Shown here: positions 1 to 9,545 of the stretch, in pieces
Layout of the letters: each line of letters opens with the position of its first letter
Position numbering within the stretch: the stretch's first letter is position 1
Origin: Incurvaria masculella
Lineage: Eukaryota > Arthropoda > Insecta > Lepidoptera > Incurvariidae
Assembly (NCBI GenBank): GCA_946894095.1
Contig: OX335653.1
Span: 10,049,001-10,113,000 of the forward strand
Length of the DNA: 64,000 nucleotides
Direction: 5' to 3'
Program-made: the position numbers and the translations under genes
Notes under the pieces: model-generated
Databases searched by the model: none
Told to the model about the DNA's origin: nothing
The model's input: the letters and a program-made list of their open reading frames with translations, nothing else

Positions 1-430
1 GATGTGCGCGACAAATGGACGAATAACTCAATATAACGCCAACCGATTTCGGTGATTCTTTTTTTATTGGAAAGGACGTGTACAAATTAGTAAGTTTACT
101 TCAGATTCACTAAAAATAAACAAATAAAAAAACAAATTTAACAAAAAAAATAACCGACTTCAAAGGAAAATCACTGAAAAGTAAAAAATAATTTTCATTT
201 TTGTAGTTACGATTTCTGTAATTTTTTGAGTCGGTGTCAGCCAAGGTTAGGTTAGGTTAGGTTAGGTTAGGTTAGGTTAGGTTAGGTTAGGTTCTCTTGA
301 TTGGCGCAGCGGGTGCCCGGCTGACGCCGACTCAAAAAATTACAGAAATCGTAACTACAAAAATGAAAATTATATTTTTTCTTTTTAGTGATTTTCCTTT
401 GAAGTCGGTTATTTTTTTTGTTAAATTGGT
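1..430. repeat. inverted-repeat element with a telomere-type core
   Basis: Arms at about 150-242 and 306-414 are near-perfect reverse complements (AACCGACTTCAAAGGAAAAT versus ATTTTCCTTTGAAGTCGGTT, and GAGTCGGTGTCAGCC versus GGCTGACGCCGACTC). The core is a pentamer array. The flank at 1-120 matches the opposite strand of the related element at 54540-54970. It is a non-autonomous fold-back repeat, with no coding capacity seen. Confidence 0.75.
245..293 (+). repeat. (TTAGG)n interstitial array, about 10 units
   Basis: About ten uninterrupted GGTTA pentamers, the canonical arthropod telomere unit, sit exactly in the loop of the fold-back element. A second short run (CCTAA, four units) is at about 15187-15206. 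Confidence 0.9.
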
Positions 431-611
431 TTTTTTTTTTCCTTTTTTTGCATATCATAGAAAATTCGTTTGTTCTTTTGGATTTTTATGGTGATCCGTA
501 TAATCAGCATTCGGATGATCGACCTTCTACTGTGTATGTAACACTGCATGTATGTAACGCATGTATCCTGCCAGGATAGCTTGAAAAGGGATGGCTGTTG
601 TTATGTTGCAG

Positions 612-686
612 AGCTGCCGCTAAGAAGCATTACGATTGGCATAGAGGAGTCACATATACTTGTGATATCTGTGGAGTAGTTTCAAC
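612..686 (+). CDS. zinc-finger gene, exon A (internal)
   Basis: The acceptor is TTGCAG at 606-611 and the donor is GTAAGT at 687. One base completes a codon from the previous exon, which lies outside the window. The exon then encodes the last His pair of a finger (HYDWH), a linker, and the Cys pair of the next finger (YTCDICG). It ends with two bases of a Thr codon that is finished by the first base of exon 961-1084. Confidence 0.85.
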
Positions 687-3600
687 GTAAGTATTATATG
701 CTTTAATATTTTACGAATAAACAAATGTAAGCATAACAGCATGTACAAGTTGTTTTCTTAAGCGAGTTCCGGACGAATCTGATCCATGCAAAATTTCTTG
801 TATACACCACACAAATAGTAATGGACTTTGAGTTACTAATTATATTTACTACTACTAATATTTTAATGCAAGTCGGCTGCGACCACAACAAGAAAACGCA
901 CTAGGTGTGCTACCGTACCGCAGTGTGCTCTTGTATTTCAAAGCTGTAATAATCCCTCAGCAAGCTGACCACGCACCTGTCGCACGTCCGCATCAAGCAC
1001 CCCTCGCAGCACATCTGCGGCGCCTGCGGAGACTCCTTCGTGAGTCAGCGCGGTCTCTGCGACCACACCAAGAGGATGCATGAGGTAATAGTGTGCTCTT
1101 GAATTTCAAAGTTGAAACAGTGCCTCATCAATTGGCACCTATCGCAAGTTCGTATCGAGCACCCTTCGCAAGGGGGGGGGGGACCCCTTCGTGAACCAGT
1201 CCAAACCTTTGCAACCACTCCAAGAAGGTGCTTGAGGTGATAGTCCATAACGAATAGAAGCGAAGTTACGTTCATGGTTGGCGATGTTTAGCTCCACGCT
1301 AGGACATTTTTGTATTTACCTACTGATATGAATTGCTCTCCTCATATTTGTATTCATAGCCAGGGTGTTAATGGACTTATGGTCCAGGTATGTTTAAAGC
1401 AAAAAAGGTGGACACAGGTTGTCGATTCTTGGGGCGCACCAGGGTGAGAATAGAACTAATTAGAGAGGATTTCGCCCCGCCAAGGTTCTAGTAATTTGGC
1501 AGTACCTATACCCGGATGTTCTGTCTGGACAGCGTGTGCAGGTGGCAGAGGGAGCAGGCGCATTCTGTGCTGCTTGCGACGTGCGTTTCGCCTCAGAGCA
1601 GATCTACACAAGGCACCTCATTATATCGCCGCGGCACGCTCTCGATCGCTCCGCCATTCCGTGAGTGCATGAATTCTCTCTATGCTCACTTATGTTTTGC
1701 TATCGTGTCCTATTCTAGGTTCCGAGTACTCAAACGTAAGAAAGTTCTGACCATTGCGAACAACTTTTCTCAAGAGAGAAAGTACAAATGTGTCTGAAAA
1801 AAAAAAATATTTTACTTTTTTTAGTTTTATTTTTATTTTTATTTCTTTAGTTTTATTTAAAGTTTAAACTGTAACAGCTGTATTCTGAGTGGGCGGTCTA
1901 ACTTTAATACGCCGGACTAAACCGGTTTTGTGGTGCTAATCTTGTACTAAGTTTTGACAGGGTCTCTCTGAATATGACTGTAAGTGTCTGGTGCTTTGTG
2001 TTCTCGAAGTAGACAAATATCCATAAACTAGGAGCGTCAGATATTTGGCCAATGGATCTTTAATTTTTTTGAAATTCCAAAATGAGTAATAGTTATTTAA
2101 AAAAATAATAAAATATGGTTTCACTTACGCCCTCATGGAACTAAGGGCAATTAGGTGCTATCACGCGCTTAACAAGCTTATTAAGCCAACACTATTTGTC
2201 GTAACTCAGCCCGCTTGTGTCCGCAGCAACGGTTGTCGCGAGTGCGGCGCGCGCTTGCCGTCGGCGGCGGCGCTGGCGGCGCATGCGCGTGCGCAGCACC
2301 CGCCGCGCGCCGCCCCGCGCCCCGCTGCCGCGCACCAACCCCTCTGCGTGCAGGTCTCCGCTCTCAGTTAATAAGGGTGCCTTTACACGGAGAATTTTTG
2401 AGGCAATTAATTGTTGGGCAACTGTTGCCAAACATAGTGAAACAATAGATGGAGCAATATAGAGCAATCCCAATACATTTTCGGCAATTATCTCAGCGAT
2501 ATGGAGAGATATTGCTACACATCGCTCCATACTTTTCGTGTCGCCGGTGAGTTGTTTTTCGAATTGCTACGTATCCGTGCACTTGCTGGCCACATACAGA
2601 AAATTAATTGCTCGATGTATGGTTCCATAATTGTCCACAAACCAGGTTGCCAGATATTGCTGGATGTAGTCGTGATGACGAAATGGACATATTGCTGCAA
2701 GTTAAGCAACTTTAGTTGTCCGTGTACAAGTACCGAAGTAATAGTATCATAAGAGGAAATTGCCGACAGATATGCAACATCAGACTGCCTCTCACAGTGG
2801 GATTTTTCTCAGTGGGGACCATTTTCATAACTCTCCCAACATTAATCCTTATAATGTCACCATGACAAGAATAATAATTGCAATTTGTTTTATTGTAATA
2901 CCAAAGGTATTGCTGCCTCTTTAAAATTATATGTTACTTTGTGAATAATAGTATTGTAAAAATATTAAGTTGCATAGATTTTCAATTCAAATAAAAAAAA
3001 AAACTATAATTGAGCAAAAGACCACAAGCCATAATTTTTATGTTAAGTGCGGCACATGGCGTATGCAAGGCCCCTTACATAAGAGAATTTTCAGCACGGC
3101 TACGATAACCTAGTTCCTTCACATTATCTCCTATTGGTTTTTGAACCCGTTCACTGTTATAGCACTGATCACTTCTTGTGGCAGTTTATTCCAAGAGTCC
3201 ACCACTCGGTTAGATATGAAATGTTTTCTTGGGTTAGAGTTTATTTTGCTCTCTACTTCTACAATTAAGTTTGTGATGTGTGATGTCAACAGGTATACAT
3301 AGGTATTATTGTACAGTAATAAGCCGACTATCTGGATCAATTGTGACTGAAAACAATTCGGATATTCGAAAATCTGAATAATTGATCTCTTAGAAAAACA
3401 GATTATACATACACCAAAATTATTATAATATTTAAAATGTGTTAATGCAACATAGTAAACATTTTCGTTTAATTCACACTTAAGCTCAACATTGCTACAT
3501 TCTAAAAACTTATTAAGAATATTTTATTTCTTCTGGAATATGTAAATATCCATTATCTGTTGTTTTACTTAAGTGCAGTTAAATCACAAATTCGTTTTAA

Positions 3601-6600
3601 ACAGTTTCTCCGTATTTCTTAAAAACATCGTTTGTGCTTTCGGATCTTTGATCTTTGGCATGTATGTTCAAGTTGGGTTGGTAGTTTTTTAAAATCGGAG
3701 ACAGCCGGTCTCATAGTTAGAGCGCTAGATGGCATGTGGCCTCATGGCATTAATTCCACCTTTTTGTAAACCATATTGGCTTGCATATAAAGATTTTTTC
3801 ATTTTCATTTTCATCTTTGAGGTGATCCAGATAACAGGTCAATCCGTAAAACTGTCGTTCGGATAGTCGGAGTTCTACTGTACAATGAAAATGCAAATGT
3901 AATTATTGTGTGATTGTGTTGCTTGAGAGCGTTGCAGTGCGGTGCGGTGCAGGCGAGTCCGCGCGCGTACTGGGCGCACTTCCGCCGCGCCCACCCGGGC
4001 GAAGTCTACCCTTCGGAGGGGCGCATGCCGTTCATGTGTGAACTGTGTGGCAAAGGATTCAAGGTCAGTTAGTGTCACAGTGAAGGTCAATGACCATTCT
4101 TCGATGGGAAGAAAAATTGTGTAAATTTAAATTAATAGTATTAAAATTGCAGGAAATAAAGTATTTTTCGTGCCAGATAGATCCATTTGGATTTAACTAG
4201 GGGCAAATATACAATCCAAAGTTGTCACTAAAGCTAAGGTATGTAGCACCAGTAACCGTAGACCATGTATGAACATATCTCTCTGTAGTGGAAGTGTATG
4301 GCGCTCCGCTGGAGCGGCAGGACGGTACGTACGTAAGGCTCGTCACTTTGCAGTGCAAATCGCTCCTGGCGACGCATCGGAACGTCCACACGGGTACCCG
4401 CAACCACAAGTGCAGCGTCTGCCCCAAGAGCTTCTTCAAGCCGGAGTGCCTTCGGGTGCACCTGGTGTCGCACTCCGACAGCCGGCCCTTCGTGTGCGAA
4501 GTGTGTAGGAAGGGCTTCAAGCTGAAGTGGGCACTGCAAAGACACATGCGGGTAAGACACGTCTTTCACTTGCAAACAATTTCTTTTAACAATCATGTAA
4601 GTTGGTAAAGGTTTTTTCTTAAGTATGTAACTGGACATATATGGCGAATACCACACCTAATGTTATGATCACTAAAGAGAAAGGAAAGAAAAGAAGCATA
4701 TGGTAACCCAGCGGCGCGTCGTATTTCACAGTATCGCAACACACCACAACCTCGATCGAATTTGTTCTAAAAATGCGTTCGTCAAGTCAGTTCCCACCCA
4801 CACATACCCTCCAATATGTCTGCGACTATGATTGCATGTGGCATGTACGTTTAAGTTGGGTTGGTAGTTTTTGAAAATCGGAGACAGCGGGTCTCATAGT
4901 AATAGCACTAGATTGCATATATTCTATATGCATATGTAATATCATAACTGTAGTTGTGTGGTATTAGCCAGCCAGGTTCTGTAAAAAAAAGTAGGATGAT
5001 TAAAATCCTTTTCATTTGTGCAGCAAGTTTACTTCTTCTTCTTCTTTTTAGGGTCCTACTTTTGGGTCCCTTTTTATGGCTTTCGTGCATCTAACACATT
5101 TCGCCAATGTCAAAGTTCATAGCTATATACAAATAGTCTAAAAGGTTCTGAAATTAGTTGCCAACGAAACATAAAAGAAAATCATAATTTAAGATCATTT
5201 GCACTGATAAATGAAGCAAGTAACTTTAGAATTTTAAAGTTAGATGAATAGAGCAAGCAATTAATATTGGTAGGAAGAGGAATTTGGAGTAGAGGAAGAT
5301 AATCGTATAAAGGAGCAGTTTTATTAATAAGAGGACAACAGAAAAATATGTGTTCCAAATTCCCGTCATCAAGGCCACATTCGCACACTGATGAGTCTTT
5401 AATATGAAGTCTAGCCAAATGAACAGGGGAACAGCAGTGGCCTATTCTAAGGCGGCAAATAATAGAAGTTGAAGATTTATTTATTTTGATACGATGAAAC
5501 TAAGGCTTAGCAGGGATGTTAGGCTGGATCTTGGCGTAATTTGAACCCTTAAATCTACTAGAGTTAGCCCACAATTTGGTCCAATTTTCAGTAAGAGATT
5601 TTTTTGGGAGAGCAATTAAATCATGTGGGTAGTTTCTATATGGGATTTTATCCCCTCGCAGAACAGCTTGTTTAGCAAGATCATCTACCCGGTGATTGGG
5701 CAGGATGCCTGAGTGAGACGGAATCCATGCAAAGACTGTTTCTTTGTCCGGGTTATTGTAGAGAATGTCTTTAATGGAAAAAGGAATAGGATTTTGTGTG
5801 TTAGAATGAAAGGGGTTCTGAGTGAGAGATTGAAGAGCACTACGGGAATCAGAAAATATTATAAATTTATTAGATTTTTTTAATAATAATGAAAACTTGA
5901 CTGCCTCCAGTAATGCCGTTGATTCACCAGTGAAAACTGATGACTCTGGAGGGCATTTAATTAGTTGGTAGATGTTGCTGTTCTTATGAAATACTGCAGC
6001 TCCAACACTGCCTTCCTCCGTGAGTTTGGAGGCATCAGTAAAAATATACTCCCACCCTTCCTAGTTTTCAGATAGGATGGAATGAAAGACTTCATTAGCA
6101 TTTGGAGACTCTTTTTCAATGCCAAAAAAAGGAATTACTTCTGCATTGCTCCAGCAAGTTTATAATAGAGAAGGAAGTTCTACGGTAATATTTTCTTCTG
6201 ACATCTGACTAAAATGTTTATATTTTAAACTGTGGCCTAGTTATTACGGTTGCCAGTTTCATTTATTAAACCATATTTTCAAAATCGATGTCTACAGTTC
6301 CCGATGAAAAAAGAGTTAACATATAACAAGCCTAGCTTAGTTGAGGACCAGCTGCATTTCTGTACTATTTCTAACTTAATGTATGCAATAAAGTTATTTG
6401 ATTTGATTTGATATTTGATAAAATGTTGTATAAGTATGTGTAACAAAACTGGGTTTTTTATTGTAATAATAATATAAATAAAACCATTGCATTAAAGTTG
6501 GCACCGGTTTTCTTACCCATAGAAGAATGGTCATTGTCCTCTAATGAGTGTATTCTCTTGCTGATGACAGTTGAATTCAGGCGTTTTGTTTCTTGCAGCA

Positions 6601-6652
6601 CCACACGAGCCGAGTGAACGCGACTACAGCTACTGATGTCAACTGCGTATGA
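612..6652 (+). CDS. C2H2 zinc-finger protein, 3' part (7 exons, 5' end outside window)
   Basis: Exons 612-686, 961-1084, 1542-1660, 2227-2353, 3938-4063, 4354-4551 and 6599-6652 all have AG/GT borders and join without a phase break. The product is about 240 residues. It starts inside a finger (HYDWH), then has eight complete C-x2-C-x12-H-x3-6-H fingers and a short tail, TSRVNATTATDVNCV, before TGA. Fingers of this class normally bind DNA in the nucleus, but no target or orthologue can be named from this fragment. Introns cut several fingers (VST/K, VQ/C, FK/C, HMR/H), and correct finger spacing was used to choose acceptors 3938 and 4354 over nearby alternatives. Only one HTG-type linker is present; most linkers are non-canonical, as in many insect ZAD-type finger proteins. 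A ZAD domain, if present, would lie upstream of the window. No frameshift or stop interrupts the joined frame, so the gene is probably live. Confidence 0.88.
868..914 (+). pseudogene. decayed partial copy of zinc-finger exon B
   Basis: The stretch with CTGCGACCACAACAAGAAAA near 877 matches the end of exon B, CTGCGACCACACCAAGAGGA, and continues into the same intron words (GTGTGCT). The copy has a TAG where exon B has its last codon. It has no matching acceptor or upstream half. It reads as the 3' remnant of a tandem exon duplicate. Confidence 0.6.
961..1084 (+). CDS. zinc-finger gene, exon B
   Basis: The acceptor is CCTCAG at 955-960 and the donor is GTAATA at 1085. The exon supplies the His half of the finger begun in exon A (THLSHVRIKH) and one complete finger (HICGACGDSFVSQ, then DHTKRMH), with C-x2-C-x12-H-x4-H spacing. 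It ends in phase 0. Decayed copies of this exon and its 5' intron flank lie on both sides of it. Confidence 0.87.
1091..1240 (+). pseudogene. decayed downstream copy of zinc-finger exon B
   Basis: It repeats the unit about 168 bp earlier, beginning with the intron word GTGTGCTCTTG and continuing through the exon (CACCTATCGCAAGTTCGTAT corresponds to CACCTGTCGCACGTCCGCAT). The acceptor CCTCAG has become CCTCAT. The part that would encode the Cys pair is replaced by a run of G around 1171-1180, and the frame is lost. It is a dead duplicate exon lying in the intron. Confidence 0.72.
1542..1660 (+). CDS. zinc-finger gene, exon C
   Basis: The acceptor is GTGCAG at 1536-1541 and the donor is GTGAGT at 1661. 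It encodes VAEGAGAFCAACDVRFASE and onward through TRHLIISPRHALDRSAIP, one finger with x12 between Cys and His and an unusually long x6 His-His spacing. It is 119 nt long and ends after two bases of a Pro codon. The aberrant His spacing suggests a weak or structural finger. Confidence 0.82.
2227..2353 (+). CDS. zinc-finger gene, exon D
   Basis: The acceptor is CCGCAG at 2221-2226 and the donor is CAG/GTCTCC at 2353/2354. It encodes a complete finger (GCRECGARLPSAAALAAH, ARAQH) and a very Ala/Pro/Arg-rich linker. It stops after the first Cys of the next finger (PLCVQ). The exon is GC-rich compared with the AT-rich introns. The donor is weaker than the others, but the phase and the finger continuing in exon E support it. 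Confidence 0.78.
2370..2770. repeat. probable MITE-like sequence in intron
   Basis: The AT-rich, GCAAT-rich segment begins AGGGTGCCTTTACACGGAGA and repeats short words such as TTGCTAC, TATTGCT and GCAATTA. It looks like an old non-autonomous element, but no matching opposite end was found, so its borders are uncertain. Confidence 0.35.
3041..3340 (-). pseudogene. LINE (CR1/L2-like) reverse-transcriptase C-terminal fragment
   Basis: The minus strand reads NPRKHFISNRVVDSWNKLPQ and then VISAITVNGFKNQ, the conserved ending of CR1/L2-type non-LTR ORF2 proteins (RVVxxWNxLPxxVVxAxSVNxFKN). It is followed by a short 3' UTR with words shared with the tail at 22350-22400. The fragment is 5'-truncated and non-functional. 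Confidence 0.65.
3655..3805 (+). repeat. repeat family D fragment plus LINE-type tail
   Basis: 3655-3740 matches the family D words GTTGGGTTGGTAGTTTTT and ATCGGAGACAGC. 3741-3805 carries the tail GGCATTAATTCC, AAATAAAG-like sequence and a (TTTTCA)n run that is also seen at 13945-14018. Confidence 0.6.
3938..4063 (+). CDS. zinc-finger gene, exon E
   Basis: The chosen acceptor is GTTGCAG ending at 3937. With it, the frame reads CGAVQASPRAYWAHFRRAH, which completes the finger begun in exon D as LCVQ-C with exact x12 and x4 spacing. A second AG at 3951-3952 is in frame but would drop the second Cys. The exon then encodes FMCELCGKGFK of the next finger and ends in phase 0 at donor GTCAGT (4064). 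Confidence 0.83.
4088..4115 (+). repeat. intron segment inverted relative to 6508-6536
   Basis: CAATGACCATTCTTC then GATGGGAAGAAAA is the reverse complement of 6508-6536 except for one mismatch and one indel. The two lie in the introns on either side of exon 4354-4551. Confidence 0.7.
4354..4551 (+). CDS. zinc-finger gene, exon F (two full fingers)
   Basis: Acceptor TTTGCAG ending at 4353 gives CKSLLATHRNVHTG, which joins FMCELCGKGFK with perfect x12 and x3 spacing. An alternative acceptor near 4288 keeps the frame open but would insert about 22 residues into the finger. The exon then holds finger HKCSVCPKSFF...LVSH and most of finger FVCEVCRKGFKLKWALQRH. It ends at donor GTAAGA (4552). Confidence 0.88.
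4680..4925 (+). repeat. repeat family D
   Basis: The copy has the family words GGCGCGTCGTATTTCACAG, GTCAAGTCAGTTCCCACCCA, CTGCGACTATG, GTTGGGTTGGTAGTTTTTGA and CAGCGGGTCTCATAG. Other copies are near 3655, 12580 (minus), 26160, 47615, 49265, 51840 and 59690. It is a non-autonomous dispersed family of unknown class. Confidence 0.7.
5182..6230 (-). pseudogene. non-LTR retrotransposon RNase H / C-terminal fragment with three stops
   Basis: One minus-strand frame spans the fragment. It contains an RNase H domain with the acidic residues visible in FTDAS, TGESTALLEA and FSDSRSAL, then AWIPSHSGILPNH and DDLAKQAV. A Cys/His-bearing C-terminus follows (SSVCECG, HIFFCCP), typical of I/Jockey/R1-group LINEs. 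In-frame stops are at 5500-5502 (TAG), 6061-6063 (TAG) and 6160-6162 (TAA). The reverse transcriptase and 5' end are missing, so it is a 5'-truncated dead copy lying in the last intron of the zinc-finger gene. Confidence 0.8.
6375..6420 (+). repeat. LINE-type tail with GATTT microsatellite
   Basis: AATAAAG followed by TTATTTGATTTGATTTGAT is a typical simple-repeat 3' tail of an insect non-LTR element. No body was recognised upstream. Confidence 0.45.
6508..6536 (-). repeat. intron segment inverted relative to 4088-4115
   Basis: It is the complementary partner of 4088-4115 and lies about 60 bp before the terminal-exon acceptor. Longer similarity on either side is poor, so this is a core of about 28 bp. 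Confidence 0.7.
6599..6652 (+). CDS. zinc-finger gene, terminal exon
   Basis: The acceptor TTTCTTGCAG ends at 6598. Two His codons complete the last finger (QRHMR-HH gives x3 spacing). The frame continues TSRVNATTATDVNCV and stops at TGA 6650-6652. The tail carries an NAT sequence but nothing recognisable as a domain. Confidence 0.8.
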   Translation, partial: HHTSRVNATTATDVNCV

Positions 6653-6800
6653 AGTCACGGAGAGGAGGAACCCTCATCTTTGTTGCCTTATGGCTTAACC
6701 TCGGTGAAATCGAGTAACTATGCCAACTGTCCCATCCATAGACTAAGAACAACTCGAGACTCGCCAAACCATCTGACGAATAAATGTTTTATCCAAAATG
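6653..6800 (+). terminator. 3' UTR and polyadenylation signal of the zinc-finger gene
   Basis: AATAAA lies at 6779-6784, about 130 bp after the stop codon. TG- and T-rich sequence follows, as expected at a cleavage region. The exact cleavage site cannot be read from the sequence. Confidence 0.65.
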
Positions 6801-6924
6801 TACTGAAATTTCAAATTTTATTAAAAAAAAAATCTCTAAATCACCATTTACCTGCAGAATAAAGGTCTGAAGTTATAATTAAAGTTTTAATATAAAATAA
6901 TGAAGAAAACATGAGGTGTATAGG

Positions 6925-7135
6925 GTTATTAAACTGAATGGACTGCCTGCCAAGGTATTGCCCCCAAAGTACAACCTGGAAACCTTCAAACGTGGTGTGA
7001 AGAAGCACCTGGCCGGCCGGCATGGTTTTTGCAGCACCTGTGCAAGTTCAAAAGCCCTTTGGTGTCGTCAGGCACCCCTTATGTGAGGGCCTGGCGTATG
7101 CCATATGCCACCGTGAACACAAAAATGTATACATA
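6925..7135 (+). pseudogene. LINE ORF2 C-terminal fragment
   Basis: One plus frame reads PPKYNLETFKRGVKKHLAG then RHGF. The same ending occurs, frameshifted, on the minus strand at 49365-49580 (PKYN..SFKHGVKKH.AGRHGF). The 3' flank has the tail words CTTATGTGAGGGCCTGG and GCCATATGCC. It is 5'-truncated. Confidence 0.6.
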
Positions 7136-8395
7136 GAGTCCACAAATAATCGGCAAGTCACACATTATTTACCTATGTGTTTATATATGTGTTTATCTAA
7201 TTTATTACGCCTTGTTACATTATTTGACAAGAAACGTAAACTTGTATTTAAATTAATGATTAACATATACAAGCAAAACATTCGCAAACACAACTAGCCG
7301 TTGTTTGTTGGGTCTCTCTAGATTAAAGGCCGTGGTTCATCGTTTTATGGACCTAAATAGCAAAACAAATGGATGAATTTGCCATATTTGCATTTTACGT
7401 GTTAAGACAAACTCAAATCGATGAATTTTAGAGGTGAACTTCAGTATACGTCCGAAAAATACTGCATTTTACCTCTCGTTCCAGCGGCCGCCGCAACGTT
7501 TGCTGACTTACAACCGAGATGGCGCAACGTTTCGGAACAGTCCGAGATCCGAAGATGTGCACGGAGTTCTGTTGAGGTTTCACTCAAACCTTGTTAGACG
7601 TTTCACAAGTTTAAAGTGACATAGGATAAGGGCTCGTTCCCATACTATGAGAACCGATTTTACCCACTTTTTTGCTCAGACCCACCTTTCTCCATTTTCT
7701 AGTAGTATTTTAAATACTAGAAAATAGCGAATTATAAAAAAAAAAAAGAAATGGTTATTTTTGGCCTATTTGATCAATATTTGAGATCTTGGGGCACAAG
7801 AACGTGAATCGGCAGGTAGGTATGCATGGTTTTATTTATTTGTTTAAAATAACAATAATCGTTTGCACAACTTTGGACAACCGGATGCCCGTATTGGACT
7901 TTAAAATTCAATACACTTCTTTTTATAAACACTTGACTACGAGACTAACCCACCGCCTCTTTGTGGCTGACTGTGATATTTTGCGAACTAATATTTTTTT
8001 GGCGCCATCTATCGACAAAACTGTGCATTGTTATGCCTTCTGCTTGTTATCCTATGTTATGCTATCCTATCCTATGACTGAACGTCAGTTTGGCTTATGA
8101 AAAACTTCAGATGGCGCCGTTTTTTATGGTTGTTTCAAGTTAAATGTTATTGCGCAGTTTTTATTTCGTTGTGTTTTCACACATCATTCGCACCGAAAAT
8201 AGATCACTGTTTTTTTTTTTGCCGTCCTCCCCTAAAAGCAATGATCTTTTTCTGCGCGAATTATATTAGATGATTTCTGCGGTATTTTTCCGAATTTAAA
8301 AAAGTTTAACCATGAGTCAAAGATTTAGCTGTTTACTGAAAAAGTGTATCATATAGCTATATATATGATGATAAGCTAGCATACTTATTAAAAAT
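7136..8395. other. intergenic, nothing recognised
   Basis: No coding-like frame or known element was found. A GC-richer patch at 7480-7560 contains a NotI-like GCGGCCGC and no splice signals of note. Confidence 0.5.
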
Positions 8396-8399
8396 GTAT

Positions 8400-8570
8400 G
8401 TAGGGTTGCCATTGTCACCCAACCCCGGCGTGATGCTCGTGAACGGGTGCTGTTTGTGGGGACTGGCCTGCTCCAATTGGCAACATATTAGTTGGAGGGG
8501 ATTGTCTTTGCAAATAAAATTATATTTGTCATGAACTGTTGCATACGGCATGGATTGTAAATTTTTGTGT
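8400..8570 (+). repeat. repeat family F (LINE/SINE 3' end)
   Basis: It shares the words GAACGGGTGCTGTTTGTGG, CCAATTGGCAACAT and AACTGTTGCATAC with the minus-strand copy at 19800-19995. Confidence 0.6.
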
Positions 8571-8803
8571 ATTCATGTGAATTTAGTGTTTTACCTATGT
8601 GTTTGTTAAAATAATTGACAAACACTTTTGTAAACTTAGACTAAGTGGACGTTGAAAAAAAAAACAGCGGAGTTTCTTTCCAGTTCTTCTTCGCTGTGTT
8701 TTGTTTTGCTGAACTGGCCGATGCTAAAATATGACAAATCCGAGTGCAGTGTACTGTCTATGGATGATGAATAAACAATACAATACAATACAATACAATA
8801 CAA
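8571..8803 (+). repeat. retroelement-type 3' end with (ATACA)n tail
   Basis: AATAAA near 8769 is followed by five ATACA units (8776-8802), a typical simple-repeat tail. The body upstream is not identified. Confidence 0.5.
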
Positions 8804-8921
8804 CCTAATGGCCCAGTTAGAAATAATGGATACAATTAATTGCAAAAGCATACACAAACCTACGTGTGTAAGTTTTATCACACCGATCTGTGAGTCCTAC
8901 GTAGCCAATCTCATGCTCTCT

Positions 8922-8971
8922 CTCAGCGCTAACCGAAATGTGTGTGAGCACACATTTCGGTTAGCGCTGAG
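8922..8971. repeat. perfect 23-bp hairpin
   Basis: Arms 8922-8944 and 8949-8971 are exact reverse complements, starting CTCAGCGCTAACCG, with a TGAG loop. The arms have no A/T bias, unlike the surrounding sequence. Confidence 0.95.
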
Positions 8972-9545
8972 ATCGCGGGGCTGTCATCGTGGCGTGGAGT
9001 ATCTAACCAAATGTGATTTTATTATGATTGCTCCCCCACAGATGGCGGTAGTTGGTTAGTACAAAGAATAGTTTACTTGATCTAGGACCTTGCCATGTTC
9101 GTAGGTTTTGCAATTCGGAAGGAGAGGAGAGAGAACAGAATGGCTTAGATATTATTTATACCAGCTTCCTAATATAAATATGAAACCGCAATTACGCAAA
9201 AAAATGCGTTTTCGTCGAACATATACAAAAAATGTGTAATCATGTATTCATGAGTGACATAATTTATGTAATACTTTTAGATCAAACACAGTGTTTTGGG
9301 ATAGGTAGTCTGCTACTTCTGGAGTAAAAAGTACTCAATATTAGAAGAAAACAATCCTCATCACTCAAATAAAATTTCCGATGTTTTTTCCCGGTCCCCA
9401 TAGAAATTATTCACGTGACTCCACACAATAATTGAATGACAAATTTTAAAAAAGTTACCGAACATGATGTCATAGTTTTATCAATCATGCGGCATTCGTT
9501 GTTTTTATTTTAACAACATATTCTTTTATATGGAACTGGATTCTT
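8972..9545. other. intergenic, nothing recognised
   Basis: AT-rich sequence without a supported gene or element. Confidence 0.45.

Noticed and set aside
245..293. Chromosome end
   Set aside because: Only about ten TTAGG units, enclosed by a fold-back element and followed by a gene; it is interstitial.
2192..2530. Minus-strand and alternative frames over the GC-rich zinc-finger exon
   Set aside because: They are shadows of exon 2227-2353; only the plus frame that completes fingers across the introns is meaningful.
4234..4656. 140-codon minus-strand frame
   Set aside because: It is antisense to zinc-finger exon 4354-4551, with no domain of its own.
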